The notes under the pieces are model-generated. The model ran no database searches. It was not told the origin of the DNA and saw nothing but the letters and a program-made list of their open reading frames with translations. Below, one piece after another: positions 1-6,600 of a stretch of 8,895 nt of DNA. Positions within the stretch are counted from its first letter, which is position 1. Each line of letters opens with the position of its first letter. The stretch covers positions 717 to 9,611 of the forward strand of contig DHLV01000276.1 in the NCBI GenBank assembly GCA_002405445.1, in the 5' to 3' direction. The translations under genes and the position numbers were made by a program. Source of the stretch: Flammeovirgaceae bacterium UBA4659. Lineage in GTDB: Bacteria; Bacteroidota; Bacteroidia; Cytophagales; Cyclobacteriaceae.

Positions 1-672
1 GAAGAAGTGAGATGGAGACTCACAGACCTGGTGAACACCCAGGCCACCGGCAACAACCTCGTTAAGATTCAGTCTGGAAACGCCTGGAACGGTGGCGCAG
101 CGTCCTGGAATACGGTAGCCAACAACGGGTACTTCCAGTTCACGGCAACGGAGACCAACACCGATCGTATGGTTGGCCTCAGCACCACCAACGCCAATGC
201 CGACTGGACATCCATCCAGTATTTGATCCGCTTGCGGGGCGATGCGCAGTGGGAAGTGCGGCAGTCGGCCAGCGGATCGCTCTTCCTGGGCTCGTATGCA
301 GCCAATGACGTGTTCAGGATTGCCGTGGAGGCCAACGTGGTGAAGTACTACCAGACCGGTGTGCTGCGCTACATCAGCGCGGTGACCCCAACCTTGCCCT
401 TGCTGGTGGATGTGTCCATCAACTCGTTGAACGGCACGGTCACCAATGCGATAGTCTCCAACTTCAATACCGGCACATTCACCGCCACGGCCACCAATGC
501 GGGGGCAACACCCGCCTACCAGTGGAAACTCAATGGCGCCAATGTGGGCACCAACAGCGCCACGTATACCAACACCGCCCTCAACGACAACGATGTGGTG
601 ACCTGCGTGCTCACGCCAGATTTGGGTGGATGTTCGCTTATCGCGTACACCTCCAATGCCGTCACCAATATA
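1..672 (+). repeat. Tandem module copy 1 (lectin-like + Ig-like), left-truncated by window
   Basis: This copy aligns without gaps to DNA 747 bp downstream across its first ~440 bases, equivalent to 249 residues. The first part encodes a beta-sandwich-like segment with NGYFQFTATETNT, VGLSTTNANADWTSIQY, WEVRQSASGS and DVFRIAVE..VVKYYQ.GVLRY, a pattern resembling concanavalin/SPRY-like surface modules (inference from sequence style). The second part encodes an Ig/PKD-like domain with TATNAG..P.YQWKLNG, DVVTCVLTP and LGGC. The true left boundary probably lies upstream, because the linker before copy 2 ('SIDLYLSGAISTAACAEAIE') likely belongs to the unit. Confidence 0.85.
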
Positions 673-2946
673 CCGGTGCCTGCGCCTACGAGTATCGATT
701 TGTATTTGTCGGGCGCAATTTCAACTGCAGCCTGCGCAGAAGCCATTGAGCAAGTAGTTTGGAAACTCACCGACCTGGTGAACACGCAGGCCACGGGCAA
801 TAACCTGACCAAGATTCAGGCCGGAGGCAGTTGGAACGGTGGCGCAGCGTCCTGGAACACGGTGGCCAACAACGGCTACTTCCAGTTCACGGCAACGGAG
901 ACCAACACCGAGCGCATGGTAGGCCTCAGCACCACCAACGCCAATGCCGACTGGACATCCATCCAGTATGTAGTGTACCTGCGCAACAATGCCCAGTGGG
1001 AAGTGCGGCAGTCGGCCAGCGGATCGCTCTTCCTGGGCTCGTATGCAGCCAATGACGTGTTCAGGATTGCCGTGGAGTCCAACGTGGTGAAGTACTACCA
1101 GAACGGAGTGCTGCGCTACATCAGCGCTGTAGCCCCCACGCTGCCCCTTGTGGCAGACGTTTCGATTAACACGATTGCGGGGACCGTTACCAATGCCGTG
1201 ATCGTCAACAACTCGAATGCCGGCTCATTCTCCGTTACCGCAACCAACGCGGGGCCAAGTCCTACTTTTACCTGGCGAGTCAATGGCTTAATTGTACAGA
1301 CTGGCACATCAAGCAGCTACACGAATACGTCTCTGGTGCCGGGCGATGTCGTACTTTGTCAGCTTACACCCAGTTTGGGTGGATGCCTTTCAACCGTTTA
1401 TACTTCGAACACGATCACCATTAACGGACCCGGTGTATCAAGGTCATGGATCGGTGCATCAAACACCAACTGGTACGAAGCCGCCAACTGGTCTGGTGGA
1501 GTCATTCCTGATCGCTTTGCCTCGGTAACAATTCCGTCTGGCACGCCCAATGCACCTACGCTCTCAAGCGATGCAAACGTGTATGACATCACGATCAACG
1601 CAGGCGCCACCTTTACCATCAGCGGAAGCAATCGGCTTTTCGTTTACCGCAATTTCACCAACAACGGCACGTTTACGGCCAATACCAGCACCGTGCATTT
1701 TGTTGGCTGCTCCGGTGGCGGCACATTGAGCAGCTCCGGCACGCAAACACTTTTCAACGTGGTGGTCAATTCACCGTTCGGCCTCACCATCGCGACAGGC
1801 ACGCATCAGATAAGCAACAATTTCACCTTTACTAACGGCATCGTCACACAAAATGCCACGTTGCTTTTTCTCGCGGGCTCATCCGCTACGGGGGCCAGCG
1901 CCACCAGTTACGTAAACGGGCCCGTTCGAAAAGCCGGAACCACTGCCTTTGTTTTCCCCACCGGTGATGCCACACGCTTTGCCAGGATTGCAATCGGGAC
2001 TCCCTCCTCAAGCTCAACCTATGCCGCCCGGTATTTTGGGGTCGGTTTTGGCACCTACACAAACGCTGCCAGTCCAACGCCTACTTTTAACAACGTAAGC
2101 GCACGCGAGTATTGGAACCTGACCCGAGTGGCAGGCACCGGTAATGCAACCGTAACATTGTATTGGGAGAACTCGCAATTCAGTGAAATCAATGACTGCT
2201 CAACGGCAGATTTACGGGTAGCACAATTCAACGGCACAGCATGGCAGAATAACAACAATACAGTTACCACAACGGGAAGTTGCAGCTTGACAAATGCATT
2301 GGCAGGCACTGTGAGCACTAACACGGCCGTATCTGTATTTGGCCCCATGACTTTTGGGTCGCTGTCCAATACCGTGAACCCATTGCCTGTAGTGTTGAAG
2401 AGCTTTACGGCAAGTTTGGCGAGCCGCTCTTCAGTTCTTCTCACTTGGGTTACCGCTTCGGAGCTCAATAATGATTATTTTGAAGTGCAACGTTCTCGAG
2501 ACGGCAGGGCTTTTGAAAAATTTGCCGTGGTAAAAGGAAAAGGAACCACTTCGCTGGAAAGCACTTATGAACTATACGACAACAATCCCCTGCGCGGGCT
2601 CAACTATTACAGACTCAAACAGGTAGACTTTGATGGGAAATATGCCATTTCGCAGGTTGTTTCTATGGAGGTTGATGCGGATGTAACGGGGCTATTCACA
2701 GAAGTGTTCCCCAACCCCACGTCAGAAAATGCGTTTGTTCGAATCGAATCTTCAAATCAGCAAGATCCGGTAAGGCTTCGGATTTTTGACCCATTAGGGA
2801 AAGTTGTCTTCAGCACCGTTATAGAATCTGTTGAAAGTCAACCTTACGAAATCAAATTACCGGAAACACTGCCCAACGGAATTTACATGGTGCGTATAGA
2901 ACAAGGTCTTGAAACGAGCACAACCCGTTTAGTGGTTACCAGGTAA
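1..2946 (+). CDS. Large modular T9SS-exported surface protein (3' part; 5' end outside window)
   Basis: The reading frame is open to base 1. The first residues (EEVRWRLTD) align with the start of a second internal copy (EQVVWKLTD), so the GTG at 7 is not the start and the gene continues upstream. Numbering from that GTG, the visible order is: lectin-like plus Ig-like module 1 (to about residue 222), module 2 (about 248-473), a 'SWIGASNTNWYEAANWSGG' segment (480-498) opening a beta-rich region of the kind common in Bacteroidota adhesins, a 'YVNGPVRKAG...FPTGD' segment near 635-655, 'AREYWNLTR...VTLYWE' from 699, a FnIII-like domain starting LPVVLKSFTASL (793) and containing NYYRLKQVDFDGK, and a type A sorting domain from FTEVFPNPT (about 897) to the last residue. 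Known family behaviour: such C-terminal domains direct export through the T9SS and are usually removed on surface attachment. The ligand is unknown; adhesion or matrix binding is inference. The 5' half is richer in G+C than the 3' half. It ends in TAA. Confidence 0.93.
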   Translation, partial: EEVRWRLTDLVNTQATGNNLVKIQSGNAWNGGAASWNTVANNGYFQFTATETNTDRMVGLSTTNANADWTSIQYLIRLRGDAQWEVRQSASGSLFLGSYAANDVFRIAVEANVVKYYQTGVLRYISAVTPTLPLLVDVSINSLNGTVTNAIVSNFNTGTFTATATNAGATPAYQWKLNGANVGTNSATYTNTALNDNDVVTCVLTPDLGGCSLIAYTSNAVTNIPVPAPTSIDLYLSGAISTAACAEAIEQVVWKLTDLVNTQATGNNLTKIQAGGSWNGGAASWNTVANNGYFQFTATETNTERMVGLSTTNANADWTSIQYVVYLRNNAQWEVRQSASGSLFLGSYAANDVFRIAVESNVVKYYQNGVLRYISAVAPTLPLVADVSINTIAGTVTNAVIVNNSNAGSFSVTATNAGPSPTFTWRVNGLIVQTGTSSSYTNTSLVPGDVVLCQLTPSLGGCLSTVYTSNTITINGPGVSRSWIGASNTNWYEAANWSGGVIPDRFASVTIPSGTPNAPTLSSDANVYDITINAGATFTISGSNRLFVYRNFTNNGTFTANTSTVHFVGCSGGGTLSSSGTQTLFNVVVNSPFGLTIATGTHQISNNFTFTNGIVTQNATLLFLAGSSATGASATSYVNGPVRKAGTTAFVFPTGDATRFARIAIGTPSSSSTYAARYFGVGFGTYTNAASPTPTFNNVSAREYWNLTRVAGTGNATVTLYWENSQFSEINDCSTADLRVAQFNGTAWQNNNNTVTTTGSCSLTNALAGTVSTNTAVSVFGPMTFGSLSNTVNPLPVVLKSFTASLASRSSVLLTWVTASELNNDYFEVQRSRDGRAFEKFAVVKGKGTTSLESTYELYDNNPLRGLNYYRLKQVDFDGKYAISQVVSMEVDADVTGLFTEVFPNPTSENAFVRIESSNQQDPVRLRIFDPLGKVVFSTVIESVESQPYEIKLPETLPNGIYMVRIEQGLETSTTRLVVTR
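748..1425 (+). repeat. Tandem module copy 2 (lectin-like + Ig-like)
   Basis: Second copy of the module, offset 747 bp from copy 1. Two blocks are identical at DNA level: 175-222 versus 922-969 (48 bp) and 247-330 versus 994-1077 (84 bp). In contrast the Ig-like half (from about 1180) has diverged substantially, with small length changes, although TNAG, the Trp of the 'WRVNG' strand, DVVLCQLTP and LGGC are kept. Copy 2 leads directly into the 'SWIGASNTNW' segment rather than into a third copy. Confidence 0.87.
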
Positions 2947-3226
2947 CTTGGGTAGCTCTGCATCAACCAGTTCACCCTTGTTGCCGGCATGTCGCTGATC
3001 AACCGCGCTTGCTTACGCTTTGGGCTGATATGTTAACGCTAAGTATTTTTCCATCAAAGTCACCAGCTATTTTACAGTTCATTATCTAATTGCACCAACA
3101 ACCGATTTGAGCCCTTTCGGCACCGCACCGGTTGAACAATGCCACTGCGTGTTATCTTTCACCATCAATCATCGATGCGTTCATTTTTTTTCTAACTTTG
3201 AAGAATTGATAAGGATGGCCTCGCAG
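2947..3226. other. Intergenic stretch without a supportable gene
   Basis: This lies between the stop of the T9SS substrate and the stem-loop before the tRNA. A 63-codon frame starting at 3107 has no recognisable protein features, runs through the stem-loop and ends inside the tRNA, so it is not credible. I see no clear intrinsic terminator after the stop at 2944: no GC-rich hairpin is followed by a T-run. The only regulatory candidate is the -7-like element at 3193-3200. The 11-mer ctctgcatcaa at 2956-2966 occurs in inverted form at 3386-3396, near the tRNA remnant. Confidence 0.6.
3193..3200 (+). promoter_or_regulatory. Candidate -7 element (TAACTTTG) for the tRNA-Arg gene
   Basis: TAACTTTG matches the Bacteroidota -7 consensus TAnnTTTG and is preceded by a T-rich tract (3183-3191). 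It would start transcription near 3205-3207 and give a leader of about 80 nt before the tRNA. No convincing -33 TTTG lies at the expected distance, which lowers confidence. Short AT-rich motifs also arise by chance. Confidence 0.4.
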
Positions 3227-3260
3227 TTCGATGCCTGCCTGACCGCAGTCAGGGATCGAA
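3227..3260 (+). repeat. Stem-loop upstream of tRNA-Arg
   Basis: A perfect 6-bp stem CCTGAC/GTCAGG (3238-3243 and 3248-3253) closes a CGCA tetraloop. Outside it, TTCGAT (3227-3232) pairs with ATCGAA (3255-3260), leaving a GCCTG/G internal bulge. A competing hairpin GGGAT/ATCCC (3252-3256 and 3262-3266) uses the right arm. The 9-mer CGCAGTCAG of this structure recurs downstream of the tRNA at 3407-3415. It could be a dispersed short repeat of the genome or a structure in the tRNA precursor leader. No T-tract follows, so it is not a standard terminator. Confidence 0.6.
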
Positions 3261-3288
3261 TATCCCGCCTTAGGAAGATGCAGTCTTT

Positions 3289-3360
3289 GGTCTCATAGTT
3301 CAACGGATAGAATAGAAGTTTCCTAAACTTTTGATCTGGGTTCGATTCCCGGTGAGACCA
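3289..3360 (+). tRNA. tRNA-Arg (anticodon CCU)
   Basis: A full cloverleaf can be folded by eye. The acceptor stem GGTCTCA (3289-3295) pairs perfectly with TGAGACC (3353-3359). The D stem is GTTC/GAAT around loop AACGGATA. The anticodon stem GAAGT/ACTTT holds loop TTCCTAA with anticodon CCT at 3322-3324, which reads AGG. The variable loop is TGAT, and the T arm is CTGGG-TTCGATT-CCCGG. The discriminator base is A3360 and the CCA end is encoded at 3361-3363. It is 72 nt without CCA. It lies between the T9SS substrate gene and the convergent pyrB. Confidence 0.96.
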
Positions 3361-3377
3361 CCACTTCCCCTCGGGAG

Positions 3378-3410
3378 TAAACTTTTGATGCAGAGTCCCT
3401 GTGTGACGCA
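3378..3410 (+). pseudogene. Possible decayed tRNA-Arg 3'-half remnant
   Basis: The 12-mer TAAACTTTTGAT at 3378-3389 exactly repeats the tRNA's 3' anticodon arm and variable loop (3324-3335). What follows still resembles a tRNA 3' half: GCAG (3390-3393) can pair with CTGT (3399-3402) as a T stem with a shortened loop, and GTGTGACGCA (3401-3410) matches the tRNA's GTGAGACCA with one substitution and one extra base. There is no 5' half beside it, so it cannot be a functional tRNA. It may be a scar of integration at the tRNA 3' end or of a partial duplication. Confidence 0.4.
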
Positions 3411-3427
3411 GTCAGTCAGGCATTCTT

Positions 3428-3455
3428 GCCCGGGCTATTGCACAATTATCGCGAT
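3428..3455. other. Cluster of three short palindromes
   Basis: Three inverted repeats lie within 28 bp: GCCCGGGC (3428-3435), ATTG-CA-CAAT (3437-3446) and ATCGCGAT (3448-3455). They sit between the tRNA region and the 3' end of pyrB, where transcription from the two strands converges. There is no adjacent T-run on either strand, so a classic intrinsic terminator is not supported. They could be protein-binding sites or chance. Confidence 0.35.
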
Positions 3456-3542
3456 TACAAACTTTAGATACCCAACCCCTGCATCGTTTTGCCACTTTCT
3501 AAAACCAATCTATGTTTTTTCTGAAGGTTGTTGCCCGCGTGG

Positions 3543-4469
3543 TCAATTCGTAGAACCTGCGAGCAAATACAAGACCGCCATGCGCACGGCCACACCGTTT
3601 TCAACCTGGTCAAGAATGATGGAATGATGAGAATCGGCTGCATCGCTGCTCAGTTCTACCCCCCTGTTGATCGGGCCCGGGTGCATGAGCACAATTTCTT
3701 TCTTTAAATCGTCAAGCATTTTTTTGTTGATGCCGTAGTAAAGGCTGTACTCACGCAACGAAGGAAAATACTTGATTTGTTGGCGCTCCAATTGAATGCG
3801 GAGCACGTTCGCCACATCGCACCATGCCAATGCCTTCTGCACTTCCAACTCTACCTTAACACCCAGCGAAGAAATATACTTTGGAAGCAACGTGGGTGGC
3901 GCGCACACCATTACTTCTGCGCCCAGCTTCTGCAATGCAAAAATATTTGAAAGGGCTACCCGTGAGTGTAAAATATCTCCAATGATGGCGATCTTTTTTC
4001 CACTTACCGCGCCTAACTTTTCGCGGATAGAGAAAGCATCCAGCAACGCTTGCGTAGGATGCTCATGGGTGCCATCGCCTGCGTTGATAATGTTGGCATT
4101 GATATGGCGCGCAAGGAAGTGCGGGGCACCCGCGCTGGCGTGGCGCATCACCACCATGTCTACCTTCATGGCCAGGATATTGTGAACCGTATCCAGCAAC
4201 GTCTCACCTTTTTTTACCGAGCTGTTGGATGCAGAAAAATTCACTACATCGGCAGACAGCCTTTTTTCGGCCAACTCAAACGAAAGCCGTGTGCGGGTAG
4301 AGTTTTCAAAAAAAATATTGGCGATAGTTACATCGCGCAGCGATGGAACCTTCTTGATGGGCCGGTTGATTACTTCTTTGAAATTGTCGGCTGTCTCAAA
4401 TATCAATTCAAGGTCTTCGCGGGTAAGGTTCTTTATTCCCAATAGGTGGCGTTGACTTAATTTCGACAT
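3543..4469 (-). CDS. pyrB: Aspartate carbamoyltransferase, catalytic chain
   Basis: PyrB condenses carbamoyl phosphate with L-aspartate to give N-carbamoyl-L-aspartate, the committed step of cytosolic de novo pyrimidine synthesis. The 308-residue length is normal for the catalytic chain. Visible motifs are the carbamoyl-phosphate loop FENSTRTR (54-61), the mobile-loop lysine in SSVKKGET (83-90), R109 in VVMRHASAG, HPTQALLD (137-144), R170 in ILHSRVALSN, R224 in NVLRIQLER and HPGPINRG (263-270). All expected active-site positions appear intact. The ATG lies 4 bp after the pyrR stop, so the two are almost surely co-transcribed and co-regulated. No regulatory-chain gene (pyrI) is visible beside it; the gene is last in the leftward cluster. 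There is no clear Shine-Dalgarno sequence, as is usual in this phylum. Confidence 0.97.
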   Translation of the reverse strand: MSKLSQRHLLGIKNLTREDLELIFETADNFKEVINRPIKKVPSLRDVTIANIFFENSTRTRLSFELAEKRLSADVVNFSASNSSVKKGETLLDTVHNILAMKVDMVVMRHASAGAPHFLARHINANIINAGDGTHEHPTQALLDAFSIREKLGAVSGKKIAIIGDILHSRVALSNIFALQKLGAEVMVCAPPTLLPKYISSLGVKVELEVQKALAWCDVANVLRIQLERQQIKYFPSLREYSLYYGINKKMLDDLKKEIVLMHPGPINRGVELSSDAADSHHSIILDQVENGVAVRMAVLYLLAGSTN

Positions 4470-4473
4470 GGCT

Positions 4474-5016
4474 TCAATTTGTGTTGATCAACCAGATTTT
4501 ATTTTGTTGATGTCCTTGCGCCTCCAGTTCCACCAACACCCTTTGCGTGTCAATGGTGTCAACCACTTTGCCCACATAATCAGCGGCTATGGGTAAATCG
4601 CGTGTAAACTTTCTATCTACCAGCACCAGCAGTTCAACCTTTGACGGACGGCCAAAGGCCATCATCGCATCCAACGCGGCACGCACCGTGCGGCCGGTAA
4701 ACAGCACGTCATCAATCAGCACCACTTTTTTGTCTTCAATGATAAAGTCGACCCTGGTTTCGCTTGCCTTTGCGGGAATTTCCCTGCGCCTGAAATCATC
4801 GCGGTGAAAGGTAGTGTCAAGGTAACCCAGCGGTATTTGCTTTTTTGTGATCTTCTGCAGTTTGGCGTGAATCAACTGCGCTAAAAAAATGCCCCTGGGC
4901 TGTAGTCCAAGGATCACCGATTCATCAAAAGTTGCGTGGTTTTCGATCAACTGATGGCAAAGGCGGTTGAGCGTGATGTCTAAAAGGCGGGAATCAAGGA
5001 CCAGCTTCTTTTTCAT
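4474..5016 (-). CDS. pyrR: Bifunctional pyr operon regulator / uracil phosphoribosyltransferase
   Basis: This 180-residue protein belongs to the type I phosphoribosyltransferase fold. It has the PRPP-binding loop VVLIDDVLFTGRT (98-110), a conserved ILGLQPRG segment (35-42), LDTTFHRDD (66-74) corresponding to the family's 'DITLYRDD', and RDLPIAADYVGK (139-150), close to the family's RELPI..DYVGK. Known PyrR proteins convert uracil plus PRPP to UMP, and in Firmicutes bind pyr mRNA to attenuate transcription when UMP/UTP is high. Whether this one binds RNA cannot be seen; I find no Firmicutes-like PyrR binding sequence in the 42-bp spacer upstream (5017-5058). That spacer holds only a weak AGGG-5nt-CCCT inverted repeat at 5040-5052 with no T-tract. 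The ATG at 5014-5016 begins MKKKLVLDS. Confidence 0.95.
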   Translation of the reverse strand: MKKKLVLDSRLLDITLNRLCHQLIENHATFDESVILGLQPRGIFLAQLIHAKLQKITKKQIPLGYLDTTFHRDDFRRREIPAKASETRVDFIIEDKKVVLIDDVLFTGRTVRAALDAMMAFGRPSKVELLVLVDRKFTRDLPIAADYVGKVVDTIDTQRVLVELEAQGHQQNKIWLINTN

Positions 5017-5058
5017 GAGATTTTGCCGCAGGCGAAGGTAGGGAAAAACCCTGATTGG

Positions 5059-6600
5059 TTACCGATAACGAATCTTATTTATGAAAAAAACCCGCCTCTT
5101 AATATCGGCCATGCGGTCGGGCGATACTCGTATATTTTGAAATCCAGTTGCTAACAAATGGTTGCCATACCAATACTGCAACCGATTGGGCTGAATGTCT
5201 TTTTTATTCACATAATCAGTGGGGTTCAGCATTTTGATTTCATCCGCTGTCTTACCCTCCAGCACCTGACTGCCGTTGATCACCTTGCTGCGGATGAGGT
5301 TTTGGTAGAAATAAACAAGATCAATTTTTTCATCGCTCGGTGCGATCTTTACGAACTGTTCCAGTTGAAACGACTTGGCATCGTTGATTTCAAAACTATT
5401 ATCCCATTTCACCTTGCCTTCCTGATCAAAACCGATGACGATGGCATGCGTGTATTGAAAGCCGTCAAAAACCTGATCAGAGCGGTATGGCGAATAGAAC
5501 TGATAACCTGCCGTGCGCTGTAAGCTGTAGAAGGGGGCAGGTGCATTTCTGGTTTGATAAACATAGCGCGGATAAAAAGCCTCACCAAGCATGATGAATT
5601 GGTCTCGGTAGGGAATCACTTCTTGCACCAAAAATCGATAGCTGAATTTGATCTTCTTTCCTTTTATCTTTCTTCGTTCAATACGTTTCTTTACACGCTT
5701 CTCTTGATTCACGCGCATAAATCGAAAAAAGTTCTGCAAATCAGCAAAGTTATAGTAGCGTGTGGTGTACTCGCCAAAAGTGGAAATCGTTGAAACAAAA
5801 ATGCCGCGCGAGTACTCAGTGTTTCTGCCGTAAACACCGGCCACCAGCATGTGATCGTCTCTTGTCTTGATACTTCTGCCAAAGATAAGGCTTCGTTTCT
5901 CCTGCGGTTCCAGAACCGTTGTCTTCTGCAAATCGCCTTCTTGATCATAGTTTCGTACCCACAAGCATCTTCTTTTTTGAGAATTGTTTGCGCTGATAAT
6001 GATGTCAACAGAAAAATCGCCATTCACTTTGATCTGGTTGATCTCACCAGGCTCATTGAAAAAACCAGGCAGTATTTTCGACTGCTTTTTTTTGGTAGAA
6101 TAATGTAATACCACCGGGCGGTAGTTGTAATAACCTCCAATCAACAAAGCGCCTTGTGTGGCCGTAAACTCGGTAGGTTGAAATGGAATGATATTCTTTA
6201 CCGTATGGGTTTGATATCTGCCATCCTCCACAAATACTTCAATTAACAAGAAACCGAGTGCCGGATTAGCGGAGTGACTCATTAACAAATACAGCCTGTT
6301 TTGAAAGAAGTGCGCAAAAGACATCACTAAAGATTTCTCCAGATTGACGTAGCCCCTCCAAATTTCATGAAGCGCAGTGTCTAAACGGATCAATTCGATT
6401 TGGTCGATACTTTGCCCTTGGTTTTTGCTGTAGACCATCACCCCTAAGGTATCAGCCGGGGGTACCCTGTAAACCTCGCCCTCCTGGTTTACCGGTATCT
6501 CCCAGCGCGCGGTCTGCTCCACCTGGGCAAACAGGCAACTGGGGCACAGCCAAAATCCCAGCAGGCTACTCCACCGTAACTTTGTTAATAAAAAAAACAT
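5059..6600 (-). CDS. Secreted protein of unknown function, paralog B of tandem pair
   Basis: I do not recognise a named family. I place the start at the ATG 6598-6600, giving 513 residues (MFFLLTKLRWSSLL...), because this yields a signal peptide with a likely cleavage after CLFA, before QVEQTARW. An upstream in-frame ATG at 6648 would add a basic 16-residue extension inside the preceding gene. The frame overlaps the end of paralog A by 35 bp. It aligns with paralog A from the mature N-terminus (VEQTARWE versus VSQTARWE) to the C-terminus (RRVFFINKIRYR versus RDVFFINKVTVE). Shared landmarks include YYNFADLQNFF, followed by a Lys/Arg-rich segment (about 300-319), then a Tyr-rich segment (about 342-372), then QYTHAIVIGFDQEGKVKWDNSFEIND. 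Repeated strand-like stretches such as LLIGGYY and MLVAGVYG suggest a beta-propeller or similar all-beta fold (inference). It is probably periplasmic or surface-exposed. No T9SS sorting domain or lipobox is present. Confidence 0.87.
   Translation of the reverse strand: MFFLLTKLRWSSLLGFWLCPSCLFAQVEQTARWEIPVNQEGEVYRVPPADTLGVMVYSKNQGQSIDQIELIRLDTALHEIWRGYVNLEKSLVMSFAHFFQNRLYLLMSHSANPALGFLLIEVFVEDGRYQTHTVKNIIPFQPTEFTATQGALLIGGYYNYRPVVLHYSTKKKQSKILPGFFNEPGEINQIKVNGDFSVDIIISANNSQKRRCLWVRNYDQEGDLQKTTVLEPQEKRSLIFGRSIKTRDDHMLVAGVYGRNTEYSRGIFVSTISTFGEYTTRYYNFADLQNFFRFMRVNQEKRVKKRIERRKIKGKKIKFSYRFLVQEVIPYRDQFIMLGEAFYPRYVYQTRNAPAPFYSLQRTAGYQFYSPYRSDQVFDGFQYTHAIVIGFDQEGKVKWDNSFEINDAKSFQLEQFVKIAPSDEKIDLVYFYQNLIRSKVINGSQVLEGKTADEIKMLNPTDYVNKKDIQPNRLQYWYGNHLLATGFQNIRVSPDRMADIKRRVFFINKIRYR

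Noticed and set aside
7..9. GTG at position 7 as the start of the T9SS substrate gene
   Set aside because: The frame is open before it and the repeat alignment runs through it, so the gene continues upstream of the window.
2055..2468. 137-codon minus-strand frame opposite the T9SS substrate gene
   Set aside because: It lies wholly antisense to a clearly coding beta-rich region and has no recognisable motif.
3107..3298. 63-codon plus-strand frame before the tRNA
   Set aside because: It runs through the stem-loop and ends inside the tRNA gene; it shows no protein features.
3365..3386. Possible intrinsic terminator after the tRNA (TCCC/GGGA hairpin then CTTTT)
   Set aside because: The stem is only 4-5 bp with a 3-nt loop, and the T-run is short, interrupted and part of the repeated TAAACTTTTGAT.
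3796..4445. Plus-strand frames of 129-131 codons opposite pyrB
   Set aside because: They are antisense to a well-conserved enzyme gene and are explained by its codon composition.
5040..5052. AGGG-AAAAA-CCCT inverted repeat between paralog B and pyrR as a terminator or PyrR site
   Set aside because: The stem is 4 bp with no T-tract after it on the minus strand, and it does not resemble known PyrR RNA sites.
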